Shown here: positions 56,608 to 64,000 of the stretch, piece by piece
Numbering within the stretch: position 1 is the first letter of the stretch
Layout of the letters: each line of letters starts with the position of its first letter
Source: Alkalicaulis satelles
GTDB taxonomy: Bacteria > Pseudomonadota > Alphaproteobacteria > Caulobacterales > Maricaulaceae
Reading direction: 5' to 3'
NCBI RefSeq assembly: GCF_008630495.1
Contig: NZ_VWOJ01000002.1
Coordinates: 635,001 to 699,000 of the forward strand
Length of the DNA: 64,000 nt
The notes under the pieces: generated by a model
What the model saw: only the letters and a program-made list of their open reading frames with translations
Told to the model about the DNA's origin: nothing
The model's database searches: none
Made by a program: the position numbers and the translations under genes

Positions 56608-57243
56608 ATGAGCCAGACCAACGCCCTGCCCAGGGAGATCGCCCTGTTTCCGATCCGCGGCTGCATCCTGCCGCCCGGCGAGAATCTGCCGCTGAACGTT
56701 TTCGAGCCGCGCTATCTCAACATGGTGGACGACGCCATGGCCGGCAGCGGTCATATCGCCATGGTGCAGCCGCGCCCGGGCGGCGCGCCGGACAAGCCCG
56801 CGCTGGAGCGTATCGCCACAGCAGGGCGCATTGTCAGCCATACCGAAACCCAGGACGGCCGTTATCTGATCGTGCTGACAGGTGTGAGCCGCTTTGCCAT
56901 CGCCGCCGAACTGGACCGCAAGACGCCCTACCGGGTGGCGCGGGCCGATTATGCAGAATTTGAGGGCGATCTCATCGCGCCCGCGCCCGCTGAAGGCCAT
57001 CGCGCCCGGCTCATGGGCCTGATGACCGGATATTTCTCTCATACCGGACTGACGGCGGACTGGGACGCGCTGCGCGCGGCGCCTGTCAATGCGCTGGTGG
57101 ACCGGGTGGCCATGGCCGCGCCGTTCAGCGTGGAAGACAAGCAGGCCCTGCTGGCCGCGCCCGGCGGCGCGCCGCGCGCCGAATGCCTGTGCGCCCTTAT
57201 GGAAGAGGCTCTGGCCAAGACCCGCCCGGCGGGGCATGCCTGA
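56608..57243 (+). CDS. LON peptidase N-terminal (substrate-binding) domain protein
   Basis: A 211-residue protein equal to the N-terminal domain of Lon without ATPase or protease. Marks: IALFPIRGCILPPGENLPLNVFEPRYLNMVDDAM in pieces and GRIVSHTETQDGRYLIVLTGVSRF. In alphaproteobacteria it is often followed by a Trm112-like protein and a DUF971 protein, as here. Role unclear, probably proteostasis. Confidence 0.92.
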   Translation: MSQTNALPREIALFPIRGCILPPGENLPLNVFEPRYLNMVDDAMAGSGHIAMVQPRPGGAPDKPALERIATAGRIVSHTETQDGRYLIVLTGVSRFAIAAELDRKTPYRVARADYAEFEGDLIAPAPAEGHRARLMGLMTGYFSHTGLTADWDALRAAPVNALVDRVAMAAPFSVEDKQALLAAPGGAPRAECLCALMEEALAKTRPAGHA

Positions 57244-57292
57244 CACTTGCGCGCACTGGACGCGCCCGCCCGCCGGGATTATGTGCTGAGCC

Positions 57293-57523
57293 ATGACAAA
57301 GACTTCTGACGCTGACCGCCCCGATCCGGACGCCGCCGCGCGCGCCAGCGCCGGGCTTGATCCCAAATTGCTGGAAATCCTGGTCTGCCCCCAGACGCGC
57401 GGGCCGCTGGAATACGACCGCGCCGCCCAGGAGCTGATCTCGCGCCAGGCCGGGCTGGCCTATCCGATCCGCGAGGGCGTGCCGATCATGCTGGTCGAGG
57501 AAGCGCGTGAACTGGAGGGCTGA
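57293..57523 (+). CDS. Trm112-like (UPF0434) protein
   Basis: A 76-residue protein with the Trm112/YcaR fold. [17 protein letters not shown] and [20 protein letters not shown] fit the family. It has only one Cys of the zinc-type pairs. These proteins stabilise methyltransferases or other partners. It lies 49 nt after the LON-domain gene and 5 nt before the DUF971 gene. Confidence 0.9.
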   Translation: MTKTSDADRPDPDAAARASAGLDPKLLEILVCPQTRGPLEYDRAAQELISRQAGLAYPIREGVPIMLVEEARELEG

Positions 57524-57528
57524 GGGTC

Positions 57529-57888
57529 ATGACCGGATCGGGTCCCTGGCCTGAAACACTGGTCTTCCGCGCCGCCGCGCGCGCCCTCGAGGTCCGCTTT
57601 GATGACGGCGAGACCCTGGCCATTCCCTTTGAATTATTGCGCGTGGAAAGCCCGTCCGCCGAGGTGCAGGGCCACGGTCCGCATCAGAAAAAACTGGTGG
57701 CGGGCAAGTCGCGCGTCCAGGTCACCGCCGCCGAGCCCGTGGGCCGTTATGCGGTGCGCCTGACCTTTGATGACGGTCATGCCTCGGGGATTTATTCCTG
57801 GCGCTATCTGCGCGAGCTGGGCGAGAATGCGGGCGATCTCATGGACGCCTACGCCCGGCGGCTCCAGGCCGCCGGGCTGGCGCGCTGA
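57529..57888 (+). CDS. DUF971 (GBBH-like N-terminal domain) protein
   Basis: A 119-residue protein of the gamma-butyrobetaine-hydroxylase-like N-terminal family. ALEVRFDDGETLAIPFELLRVESPSAEVQGHG (in pieces) and RLTFDDGHASGIYSWRYLRELG are characteristic. Possibly linked to Fe-S or ApbC function, but not proven. It ends the LON-Trm112-DUF971 set. Confidence 0.92.
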   Translation: MTGSGPWPETLVFRAAARALEVRFDDGETLAIPFELLRVESPSAEVQGHGPHQKKLVAGKSRVQVTAAEPVGRYAVRLTFDDGHASGIYSWRYLRELGENAGDLMDAYARRLQAAGLAR

Positions 57889-57911
57889 CGCACCCGGCAA
57901 AGCTGGACGAA

Positions 57912-58967
57912 CTAGCGGACCAGACGCACGAAGCGCTCGCCCACCTCGTCGTATTGCGGGCACTCCATGATCACGCGGATATCGTCATAGTCACGGTCGG
58001 TCCACCCGATCTGGGTCCAGTTGCTGTCCGGCCCAGGCATGCCCGGCGGGCGGTCTTCCCAGCCATAATACATGAACTTGCCGGGCTGGCATGGGCGCGT
58101 TTCGCGGTTGGGCGTGCGATTGGTTCCCTGCGGGATCACCCCGCCCTGGCTGACCGGTTTGCACTCCTCATAAGTATCGCACAGCTTGGTCTCGAGAATA
58201 TCGAGTTCCAGACCGGAATGGTGCTCCACATTATTGATGAGGCGCGTGTCGGTGAAATAGTTGAAGCGGCACGGATCGGGCCGGTGATGACACCAGGAGC
58301 CGTGATCATTGGACGCATCGTCCCAGCGGTGGGGCGCGGTGCGCGAGAAGCGCACATTGTACAGCTCGAAACTGATGGTCTCGCCCGGTTCGCAGCGCGG
58401 CCAGGTATAGGAATAATGCGTGCCCGCATTGTCCTGGATGGCGGTGCGCTGGGTGCGGCGCTCCTCCAGCGTCTTGTCCGATTCCGGATCGGGGTCGAAG
58501 CAATAGACATAGATGCGGTTATAGTCGCCGGCATCCGGGTCGAGCTCGCTGATCAGCGGGGGCTCGTATTGCAGCAAGGGCTGGTGCAGACGGGCCACCG
58601 CCTCGGCGCGCACATTCACGCTGTCGCCCAGGCCCGGCATGACATGGACCAGGGCGGTATTGACCGTACCGCTGATCTCGACGGCGTAATCATGGCCGGT
58701 CCAGGCGCCAGTGACGGCGAGATTTTGCATATTGCGCCGGGACTGAATGCGGTCCACGGCGATGGAGCGGTAGCGCGCATAATCGCCATCCGGCCCCTCC
58801 ACCGCGCCATTGAGCGCGGCCTGGTCGGCCTCGTTCTGGAGAAAGGCGCGCACGCCCATCAGCTGGGCGGTGTCCACAGCCAGCCCGCCAGCACCACACA
58901 GCGGCACCAGGGCGAGGGCGAACGTCACCGCCACATTGCCCGCCTTGTCCTTGAGCAGCTTCATCAT
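57912..58967 (-). CDS. TadG-like pilus assembly protein, Cys-rich
   Basis: A 351-residue protein. The N-terminal KDKAGNVAVTFALALVPLCGAGGLAVDTAQL is the TadE/TadG hydrophobic segment (in pieces). The remaining periplasmic part has several Cys residues (YCFDPDPES, PRCEPGE, WCHHRPDPC, CDTYEECKP, RPCQPGK), more than usual, which suggests disulfides. No other tad pilus genes are in the window. An AGGAGG site precedes the ATG at 58967. Confidence 0.85.
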   Translation of the reverse strand: MMKLLKDKAGNVAVTFALALVPLCGAGGLAVDTAQLMGVRAFLQNEADQAALNGAVEGPDGDYARYRSIAVDRIQSRRNMQNLAVTGAWTGHDYAVEISGTVNTALVHVMPGLGDSVNVRAEAVARLHQPLLQYEPPLISELDPDAGDYNRIYVYCFDPDPESDKTLEERRTQRTAIQDNAGTHYSYTWPRCEPGETISFELYNVRFSRTAPHRWDDASNDHGSWCHHRPDPCRFNYFTDTRLINNVEHHSGLELDILETKLCDTYEECKPVSQGGVIPQGTNRTPNRETRPCQPGKFMYYGWEDRPPGMPGPDSNWTQIGWTDRDYDDIRVIMECPQYDEVGERFVRLVR

Positions 58968-59202
58968 GACCACCTCCTGCGCCGGGTCGGCGCATACGCC
59001 CCTTGGCGTTCATATTTCATGCCAGTCTAGGGCGGCGGCGTTAATGCCCGATTGGGAGAGAGGGTTAGCGCCTGGTAAACGCGCGGCATTGTACAATTGG
59101 CCTGCCTGGCTGAAGGGCGCCGGGCGCCCTCGCCTCGCCGCAATCGCCGGGTTAGGCTTCGGATTACAGACCTTGAGCCTGACACCGGGAGACGATCCGT
59201 CC

Positions 59203-60459
59203 ATGCGCGCCGCCAACCTGTTCAAGACCCCTTCCAATCCCGGCTTCTGGGCTCTGATTGCGCTGATCATGATAGCGCTGTCTGCGCCTGCGCGCGCGGA
59301 CATGCCCGATCCGGCCACCTTCCCGGCCTGGCGCGAGGCCTTCGCCCAGCGCCTGGAGGCCGAGGGCGTGCGCGCCGATGTGCGTGCGGCCATGCTGGAG
59401 GGGCTGGAGCCCGATCTGCGCATTGTCGAGCGCGACCGCACCCAGCCCGAATTCGTCCGCCCCATCTGGCAGTATCTGGCCGGCGCAGCCTCCGCCGAGC
59501 GCGCTGCGGGCGGGCGCCGGGCCGCCGAGCGTCATGCCGGCGCGCTGGATCAGGTGGCGGCGCGCTTTGAGGTCGAGCGCGAGATTCTCACCGCCATCTG
59601 GGGTCTGGAGAGCGCCTATGGCGCCATTCAGGGCGATTTCGACGTGGTGCGCTCGCTGGCCACGCTGGCCTGGGAAGGACGCCGGCGCGCCTTCGCCGAA
59701 GCCCAGCTGATCGCGGCGGCGCGCATGATCGAGCGCGGCTACGCCACACGCGCCGAGCTGAAAGGCAGCTGGGCCGGGGCCATGGGCCAGACCCAGTTCA
59801 TCCCCACCACCTATCTCGAACGCGCCGTGGACGTGGATGGCGACGGGCGGCGCAATATCTGGACCAGCGAGGCCGATGCGTTGGGCTCGGCGGCCAATCT
59901 CCTGGTCCAGGCGGGCTGGGAGCGCGGCGCGCCGGTGGCGGTCCGCACCGTCCTGCCGGAGGATTTCGACTATCAGGGCTGGAATGAAAACACCCGCCGG
60001 CCCTTGCGGGCCTGGGCGCTGGACGGCTTGCGCCCGGCCAGCGGGGAGTGGGCGGCGGACGATCTGCACCGTACCGCCCGCCTGATCCTGCCGGCCGGGG
60101 CGGCGGGGCCGGCCTTTATGGCGTTCGGCAATTTCGAGGCGCTGATGCGCTATAACAACTCCACCGCCTATGGCCTGGGCGTGGCCTATCTGGCCCGGCG
60201 CCTGGAGGACGGGACCGAGCCGCCGGGCGGCTGGCCGGAAAACGATCCGCCCATCAACCGCACCCAGTCGCGCGAGCTGCAGGAGGCGCTGACCGCGCTG
60301 GGCTATGACACGCGCGGGGTGGACGGGATTGTCGGCGCCAATACCCGCGCTGCGCTCAAGCGCTTCCAGGCGGGCGCAGGGCTGACGCCTGACGGTTATG
60401 CCGGGCGGCGCGCCTATGACGCGGTGATGGCCGCGCACGCCCAGCAGGGCCAGCGCTAG
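59203..60459 (+). CDS. Lytic murein transglycosylase (MltB/SLT_2) with peptidoglycan-binding domain
   Basis: A 418-residue periplasmic enzyme. The signal peptide is near ALIALIMIALSAPARA. The SLT_2 catalytic domain (about residues 40-340) has the Glu in IWGLESAYGAIQG and the MGQTQFIPTTYL motif. The C-terminal ~70 residues are a PG_binding_1 domain (LQEALTALGYDTRGVDGIVGANTRAALKRFQ in pieces). It cleaves glycan strands. The ATG at 59203 has a GGGAGA site. Confidence 0.94.
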   Translation: MRAANLFKTPSNPGFWALIALIMIALSAPARADMPDPATFPAWREAFAQRLEAEGVRADVRAAMLEGLEPDLRIVERDRTQPEFVRPIWQYLAGAASAERAAGGRRAAERHAGALDQVAARFEVEREILTAIWGLESAYGAIQGDFDVVRSLATLAWEGRRRAFAEAQLIAAARMIERGYATRAELKGSWAGAMGQTQFIPTTYLERAVDVDGDGRRNIWTSEADALGSAANLLVQAGWERGAPVAVRTVLPEDFDYQGWNENTRRPLRAWALDGLRPASGEWAADDLHRTARLILPAGAAGPAFMAFGNFEALMRYNNSTAYGLGVAYLARRLEDGTEPPGGWPENDPPINRTQSRELQEALTALGYDTRGVDGIVGANTRAALKRFQAGAGLTPDGYAGRRAYDAVMAAHAQQGQR

Positions 60460-61748
60460 ACCGGTCCTGTCCCGTCCTGGCCGGGCTCTTCCAGCGCCCG
60501 GGCGGCGGCGGCGCGCACCCGCGGATGGGCGAAGGCCACCGCCAGGCCCACAAGGCCCAGCGCGGCGTTGAGCCAGAACGGGGCTTCGGGCGCCAGCACC
60601 TGATAGAGCCACAGCCCGGTCAGGGGCGCGATCAGGAAGCCCACGCCCGCCGTGGCGGTGGTCAGCCCGGCTGCGCGACCCTGCTCCTCAGGGCTCACCG
60701 CCAGCGAGGCGCCTGCCGTAAAGCCGGACCGGGCCAGGCCAAAGCCGAAACTGTTGAGCATGAAGCCCACCACGATGGCCGCGTAATTGGGCGCGAACAC
60801 CATTTCCAGATTGCCCGCCGCCACCAGCGCAGCCCCGATTATCATCAGCACGCGCGGACTGGTCTTGAGCGCCGGGATCACCGCCAGCTGGGCGAAGATC
60901 AGCGCCGCCGCGCCTGCGCTCAGCGCCACCCCGGCCAGCTGCAGGCCCTCATCCGGGCCGATGGCCAGACGGTCCATCACATAGAAGGACAGGGCCTGCA
61001 GGCTGGCGGCCTGGGACAGCCACAGCGCGCAGCCATAGATCATGAAGGCGGTCAGGCGCGGGTCCAGCGCAAAGCGGAACTGGACCAGCGGATTGATCGG
61101 CCGGCCCTGGCGTTTCGGCGGAGTGTTCTCCGGCAGGGTGAAGCGCACCACCAGCGCGCCGGCGCCCACCAGGGCCGCGATGACGATCATGAAGGGCGCG
61201 ATGCCGATGCGCTCGACAAACCCCGCCGCCAGCGCCGGGCCGATCATGCCGCCCAGTCCGAACGCGGCGGTGAGCCCGGCCAGCGCCTTGGTGCGCTCCA
61301 TGGGGCTGGTGCGGTCGGCCACATAGGCCTGGGCGGCCGGATTGGTGGCCGAGCCCAGCCCGCCGAACAGGCAGCGCGCCAGCGCCATGGCCACAATCGC
61401 GGCCAAAGGCGGCAACAGCCCGATCTGTCCCGCCCAGGCGCCGGCTGCAAACACCAGGGTGGAGACCGCAAAGCTCGCCAGCCCGAACACGATCAGCGGC
61501 CGCCGGCCCAGCCGGTCAGACAGCGCGCCCCAGACCGGGCTCATGGTCAGGAAGAGGAGGGCGGAGAGCGTATAAATCGCGCCCACATACACCTCGGCCA
61601 CATCCAGCTCGCGCGCCAGCGGCGGCAGGATGGCGAACAGCATGGAATTGCCGATGCCGGTGGCCATCAGGCACACGAATAACAGCCGGAAGGCGCGGCT
61701 GCGCGCCTGCGGGCCGGACGGATTGGCGGGGTTGAAGGGCGGGTTCAT
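60456..61748 (-). CDS. MFS transporter (multidrug-type, TetA-like)
   Basis: A 430-residue transporter with twelve spans. The loop 2-3 motif GALSDRLGRRPLI and the TM5 GPALAAGF region point to a drug:H+ antiporter-like member. Substrate unknown. It converges with the transglycosylase by 4 nt. The start at 61748 (MNPPFNPAN) is used. Confidence 0.9.
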   Translation of the reverse strand: MNPPFNPANPSGPQARSRAFRLLFVCLMATGIGNSMLFAILPPLARELDVAEVYVGAIYTLSALLFLTMSPVWGALSDRLGRRPLIVFGLASFAVSTLVFAAGAWAGQIGLLPPLAAIVAMALARCLFGGLGSATNPAAQAYVADRTSPMERTKALAGLTAAFGLGGMIGPALAAGFVERIGIAPFMIVIAALVGAGALVVRFTLPENTPPKRQGRPINPLVQFRFALDPRLTAFMIYGCALWLSQAASLQALSFYVMDRLAIGPDEGLQLAGVALSAGAAALIFAQLAVIPALKTSPRVLMIIGAALVAAGNLEMVFAPNYAAIVVGFMLNSFGFGLARSGFTAGASLAVSPEEQGRAAGLTTATAGVGFLIAPLTGLWLYQVLAPEAPFWLNAALGLVGLAVAFAHPRVRAAAARALEEPGQDGTGPV

Positions 61749-61854
61749 GACAGCGCCAGACTTACGCCCGCTCTATGGCGGCGTCTATGGCGCCTAACGC
61801 TCACGCGCCGGAGGCATTAGGCTTGGCGGATAAGCTTGTTTTGACGGAGACCCA

Positions 61855-63168
61855 ATGACCAAACAGCCCCGCCCGCGCGTCCTGCTGACCTATTCGCGCT
61901 CCCTCATGGCGCTGACGGCCGCGCAATCTTTGTCCGATCACGGCATAGACGTGGTGGGCTGTGACAGCGTCGACATGACGGTGCTGCAGTTTTCCAAGCA
62001 TTGCAAAGGCCACAAGCTGCTCGCTGATCATCGGGAGAAGCCGGAGAAATTCATCTCTGATCTCATCAAGGCGGCCGACGCGCTTCGCCCGCGCGGAGAC
62101 GCCCCCTTCGTGCTGATGCCGATCTTCGAGGAAACCTCGATCATCGCCGAGCATGCCGGTGAGCTGCGCGAAGCCGGCCTGATCGTGGCGGCGCCCGACC
62201 ACAGCTCCATCGTGCAGGTGGAGCCCAAGGACCGGCTGCCGTCGGCGGCGCAGGGCGCCGGGGTGAATTTCCCCCGCACGATCTATCCCGATTCCATGGA
62301 GGCTCTGGATGCGGCGCTGGAGAGCCTTGCTCTGCCCCTGATCACCAAGCCGGCGCGCGGCGTGGGCGGGCGCGGCGTGGCGCGCCATGACAGCGCCGCG
62401 AAACTGAAAGCCTGGCTGGAGGCGAAGCCGCCGCGCAGCAAGGCGGAATGGCCGCTGATCCAGGAGGCGGCGCCGGGGGATGATTATTGCTTCTGCGCCC
62501 TGTGCGAGGATGGCGAGTTGCGCGCCTGGATGACCTATCGCAGCCTGCACGGCTTCCCGCCCAAGCGCGGCGCGGGGGTCCTGCGCGAGACCGTGGACAG
62601 CGCGCCATTCAAGGAGGAAGCAGCGAAACTCCTGCGCCATCTCAAATGGTCGGGCGTGTGCGAGATCGATTACCGCTGGACCGGCAAGCCCGAAGACACG
62701 CCGTCCTTGATCGAGGTCAATCCGCGCTTCTGGGCCGGCCTGTTCCAGTCAGTGGCCAGCGGGGTGGACTTCCCCTGGCTGCTGTACCGTCAGGTCACCG
62801 GCGATCCGGTGATGGAGCCGCCCAAGGTGACGATCGGCCGACGCTCCAAGGTGCCGCTTCTGGCCTTCCTGAGCGCCGCCCAGGCCATTGCCGAAGAGGA
62901 CTCCTATTTCAAGACCCTCTCGGAGCGATGGGACAAGCTGGCCTACCGTGATCAGAAGGGTTTTGGCGCCTTCGTCAACGGCCTGTTTGATGTGAAATCG
63001 CTGGGCGCCTACCTCAAGGCGCTAAGGCAGACCCGCGAACAGACTGCCGGAGCGGCCACGGATTTCATCCCGCTGGATGATCCGGGCGCCACGCTGGGGG
63101 TGTTGTTCGTTCTGTCCTCCATGATCCGGCGCGGCCAGTTGCCGCCGGAGTTGAGATTCGATGAGTGA
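61855..63168 (+). CDS. ATP-grasp carboxylate ligase-like enzyme
   Basis: A 437-residue protein. An N-terminal pre-ATP-grasp domain (VLLTYSRSLMALTAAQSL) precedes the ATP-grasp fold: PLITKPARGVGGRGV (ATP-binding Lys and Gly loop), LIQEAAPGDDYCF and the metal-binding LIEVNPRFW. It most likely ligates a carboxylate to an amine or thiol; the substrates are unknown. It overlaps by 8 nt the C26 hydrolase, suggesting a joint pathway such as a gamma-glutamyl or amide-forming step. Confidence 0.88.
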   Translation: MTKQPRPRVLLTYSRSLMALTAAQSLSDHGIDVVGCDSVDMTVLQFSKHCKGHKLLADHREKPEKFISDLIKAADALRPRGDAPFVLMPIFEETSIIAEHAGELREAGLIVAAPDHSSIVQVEPKDRLPSAAQGAGVNFPRTIYPDSMEALDAALESLALPLITKPARGVGGRGVARHDSAAKLKAWLEAKPPRSKAEWPLIQEAAPGDDYCFCALCEDGELRAWMTYRSLHGFPPKRGAGVLRETVDSAPFKEEAAKLLRHLKWSGVCEIDYRWTGKPEDTPSLIEVNPRFWAGLFQSVASGVDFPWLLYRQVTGDPVMEPPKVTIGRRSKVPLLAFLSAAQAIAEEDSYFKTLSERWDKLAYRDQKGFGAFVNGLFDVKSLGAYLKALRQTREQTAGAATDFIPLDDPGATLGVLFVLSSMIRRGQLPPELRFDE

Positions 63169-63901
63169 GCCTTCCTGTGCCGCGCGCCGTCCGGTTATCG
63201 CCGTCACCAGTTCGGCCGGGACCGATTATGGCGTATTCGCGCTGATCTGGGCGGGGGTGCGCCTGGCCGGCGGGCGCGCTGTGCGGGTCACTTCGCGCAC
63301 GCGGGATGTGCAGCCCGATGCGTTTGATGGCCTTATACTGGCGGGCGGGTTGAATATTCATCCTGATAACTATGGCCGCGCCGTCAATCCCGCAGCCCGC
63401 TATGACCGCGGCCGCGACGGGCTGGAGCTGGAATGGGCGCAGGCCTTCTGGGCGCTGAAGCGTCCCGTGCTGGCGATCTGCAGGGGCATGCAGCTTCTCA
63501 ATGTGGCCCGCGGCGGCGCGGTGAACGATATTCTGGACGAGGACTTGCTCCGCACGCTGCCCTCCACGCCGCTGGGATACATGCTCTATCGCAAAAGCGT
63601 CGACATCGCGCCCGGCACGAGGCTGTCCGAGCTTTGGGGCCGGACGCGCGCGCGGGTCAATTCGCTGCACCGCCAAGCGGTGGCCGAGCTGGGCGAGGGG
63701 TTGCGCGTCAGCGCGCGCGGCGAGCATGGCGAGGCGCAGGCCCTGGAAGGCCCGCCGGGCGTCTTGCGCATGGCCGTGCAATTCCATCCGGAGCTGATGC
63801 TCCATCGGCGTGATATGCGGGTTCTGTTCCGCGCACTGGTTGACGCTGCGCGGCGCTGTGATGGTGAATCACCGGCTAACGCCTCGCAAACCGGGCTTTA
63901 A
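63161..63901 (+). CDS. Gamma-glutamyl hydrolase / class I glutamine amidotransferase-type (peptidase C26)
   Basis: A 246-residue PuuD-like enzyme. The catalytic Cys is in AICRGMQLLNV, with FDGLILAGGLNIHP before it, and the His and Glu are in QFHPELM. It would hydrolyse a gamma-glutamyl amide. The 8-nt overlap with the ATP-grasp gene indicates coupled expression. The last ~100 nt of the window show no gene. Confidence 0.92.
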   Translation: MSEPSCAARRPVIAVTSSAGTDYGVFALIWAGVRLAGGRAVRVTSRTRDVQPDAFDGLILAGGLNIHPDNYGRAVNPAARYDRGRDGLELEWAQAFWALKRPVLAICRGMQLLNVARGGAVNDILDEDLLRTLPSTPLGYMLYRKSVDIAPGTRLSELWGRTRARVNSLHRQAVAELGEGLRVSARGEHGEAQALEGPPGVLRMAVQFHPELMLHRRDMRVLFRALVDAARRCDGESPANASQTGL

Positions 63902-64000
63902 GCCTCTTCTGCGATAACCGTCCCGAAATCGGACGTCTCCTGGAGTGCTCAAAGAGCGGGATCACCCGCCAGGGCGGAGACGGCCGGGCAGGAAACGGGT

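Overview
The window is a GC-rich chromosomal segment of an alphaproteobacterium, most likely from the Maricaulales/Hyphomonadales/Caulobacterales side of the class. The pointers are the trpA-accD neighbourhood, the chvI-chvG-EIIA-HPr cluster, an EipA (DUF1134) envelope protein, an AccD without its zinc finger, and the compact ccmC-ccmD-ccmG operon. This placement rests on gene content and order only. No rRNA or tRNA gene and no CRISPR array was seen.

Layout. 1-7.1 kb (minus strand): TCA-cycle genes sucA and odhB, then a small membrane protein, an MFS transporter, a second small membrane protein and the start of sucC, which runs off the left edge. 7.4-10.3 kb: a degenerate EAL-like protein translationally coupled to a BLUF photoreceptor, a Nudix hydrolase and a MarR regulator. 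10.3-18.5 kb: ccmCDG, ihfB, rpsA, a large unknown membrane protein, eipA, lepA. 18.6-20.3 kb: trpA and accD.

20.3-32.1 kb is an accessory zone between accD and uvrB. It mixes AT-rich patches with GC-rich genes and is studded with palindromic intergenic repeats. It holds (i) a two-gene ParA-like ATPase plus SIR2-like protein module, (ii) a persulfide/sulfur module (BigR-like regulator, metallo-beta-lactamase persulfide dioxygenase-like enzyme, divergent YeeE/YedE pair), (iii) a small secreted protein with six SFPD/SFPG repeats that resembles the 7(1) septoil-knot family, and (iv) an AAA ATPase plus TOPRIM-like pair. Modules (i) and (iv) look like anti-phage defence. The ParA-SIR2 pair is the best candidate here for an undescribed system.

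32-64 kb returns to housekeeping and metabolic genes: uvrB, a response regulator, a threonine aldolase, an acyl-CoA dehydrogenase, chvI/chvG with PTS EIIA and HPr (hprK absent at its usual place), rRNA methyltransferases, etfBA, YceI, cobalamin adenosyltransferase, a serine hydrolase, transporters (EamA, Na+/solute symporter, ABC exporter, MFS), a LON-domain/Trm112/DUF971 set, a TadG-like protein, a lytic transglycosylase, and an overlapping ATP-grasp/class I amidotransferase-type hydrolase pair at the right edge. Many adjacent genes overlap by four bases (ATGA for same-strand pairs, stop-to-stop for convergent pairs), so the genome is compact.
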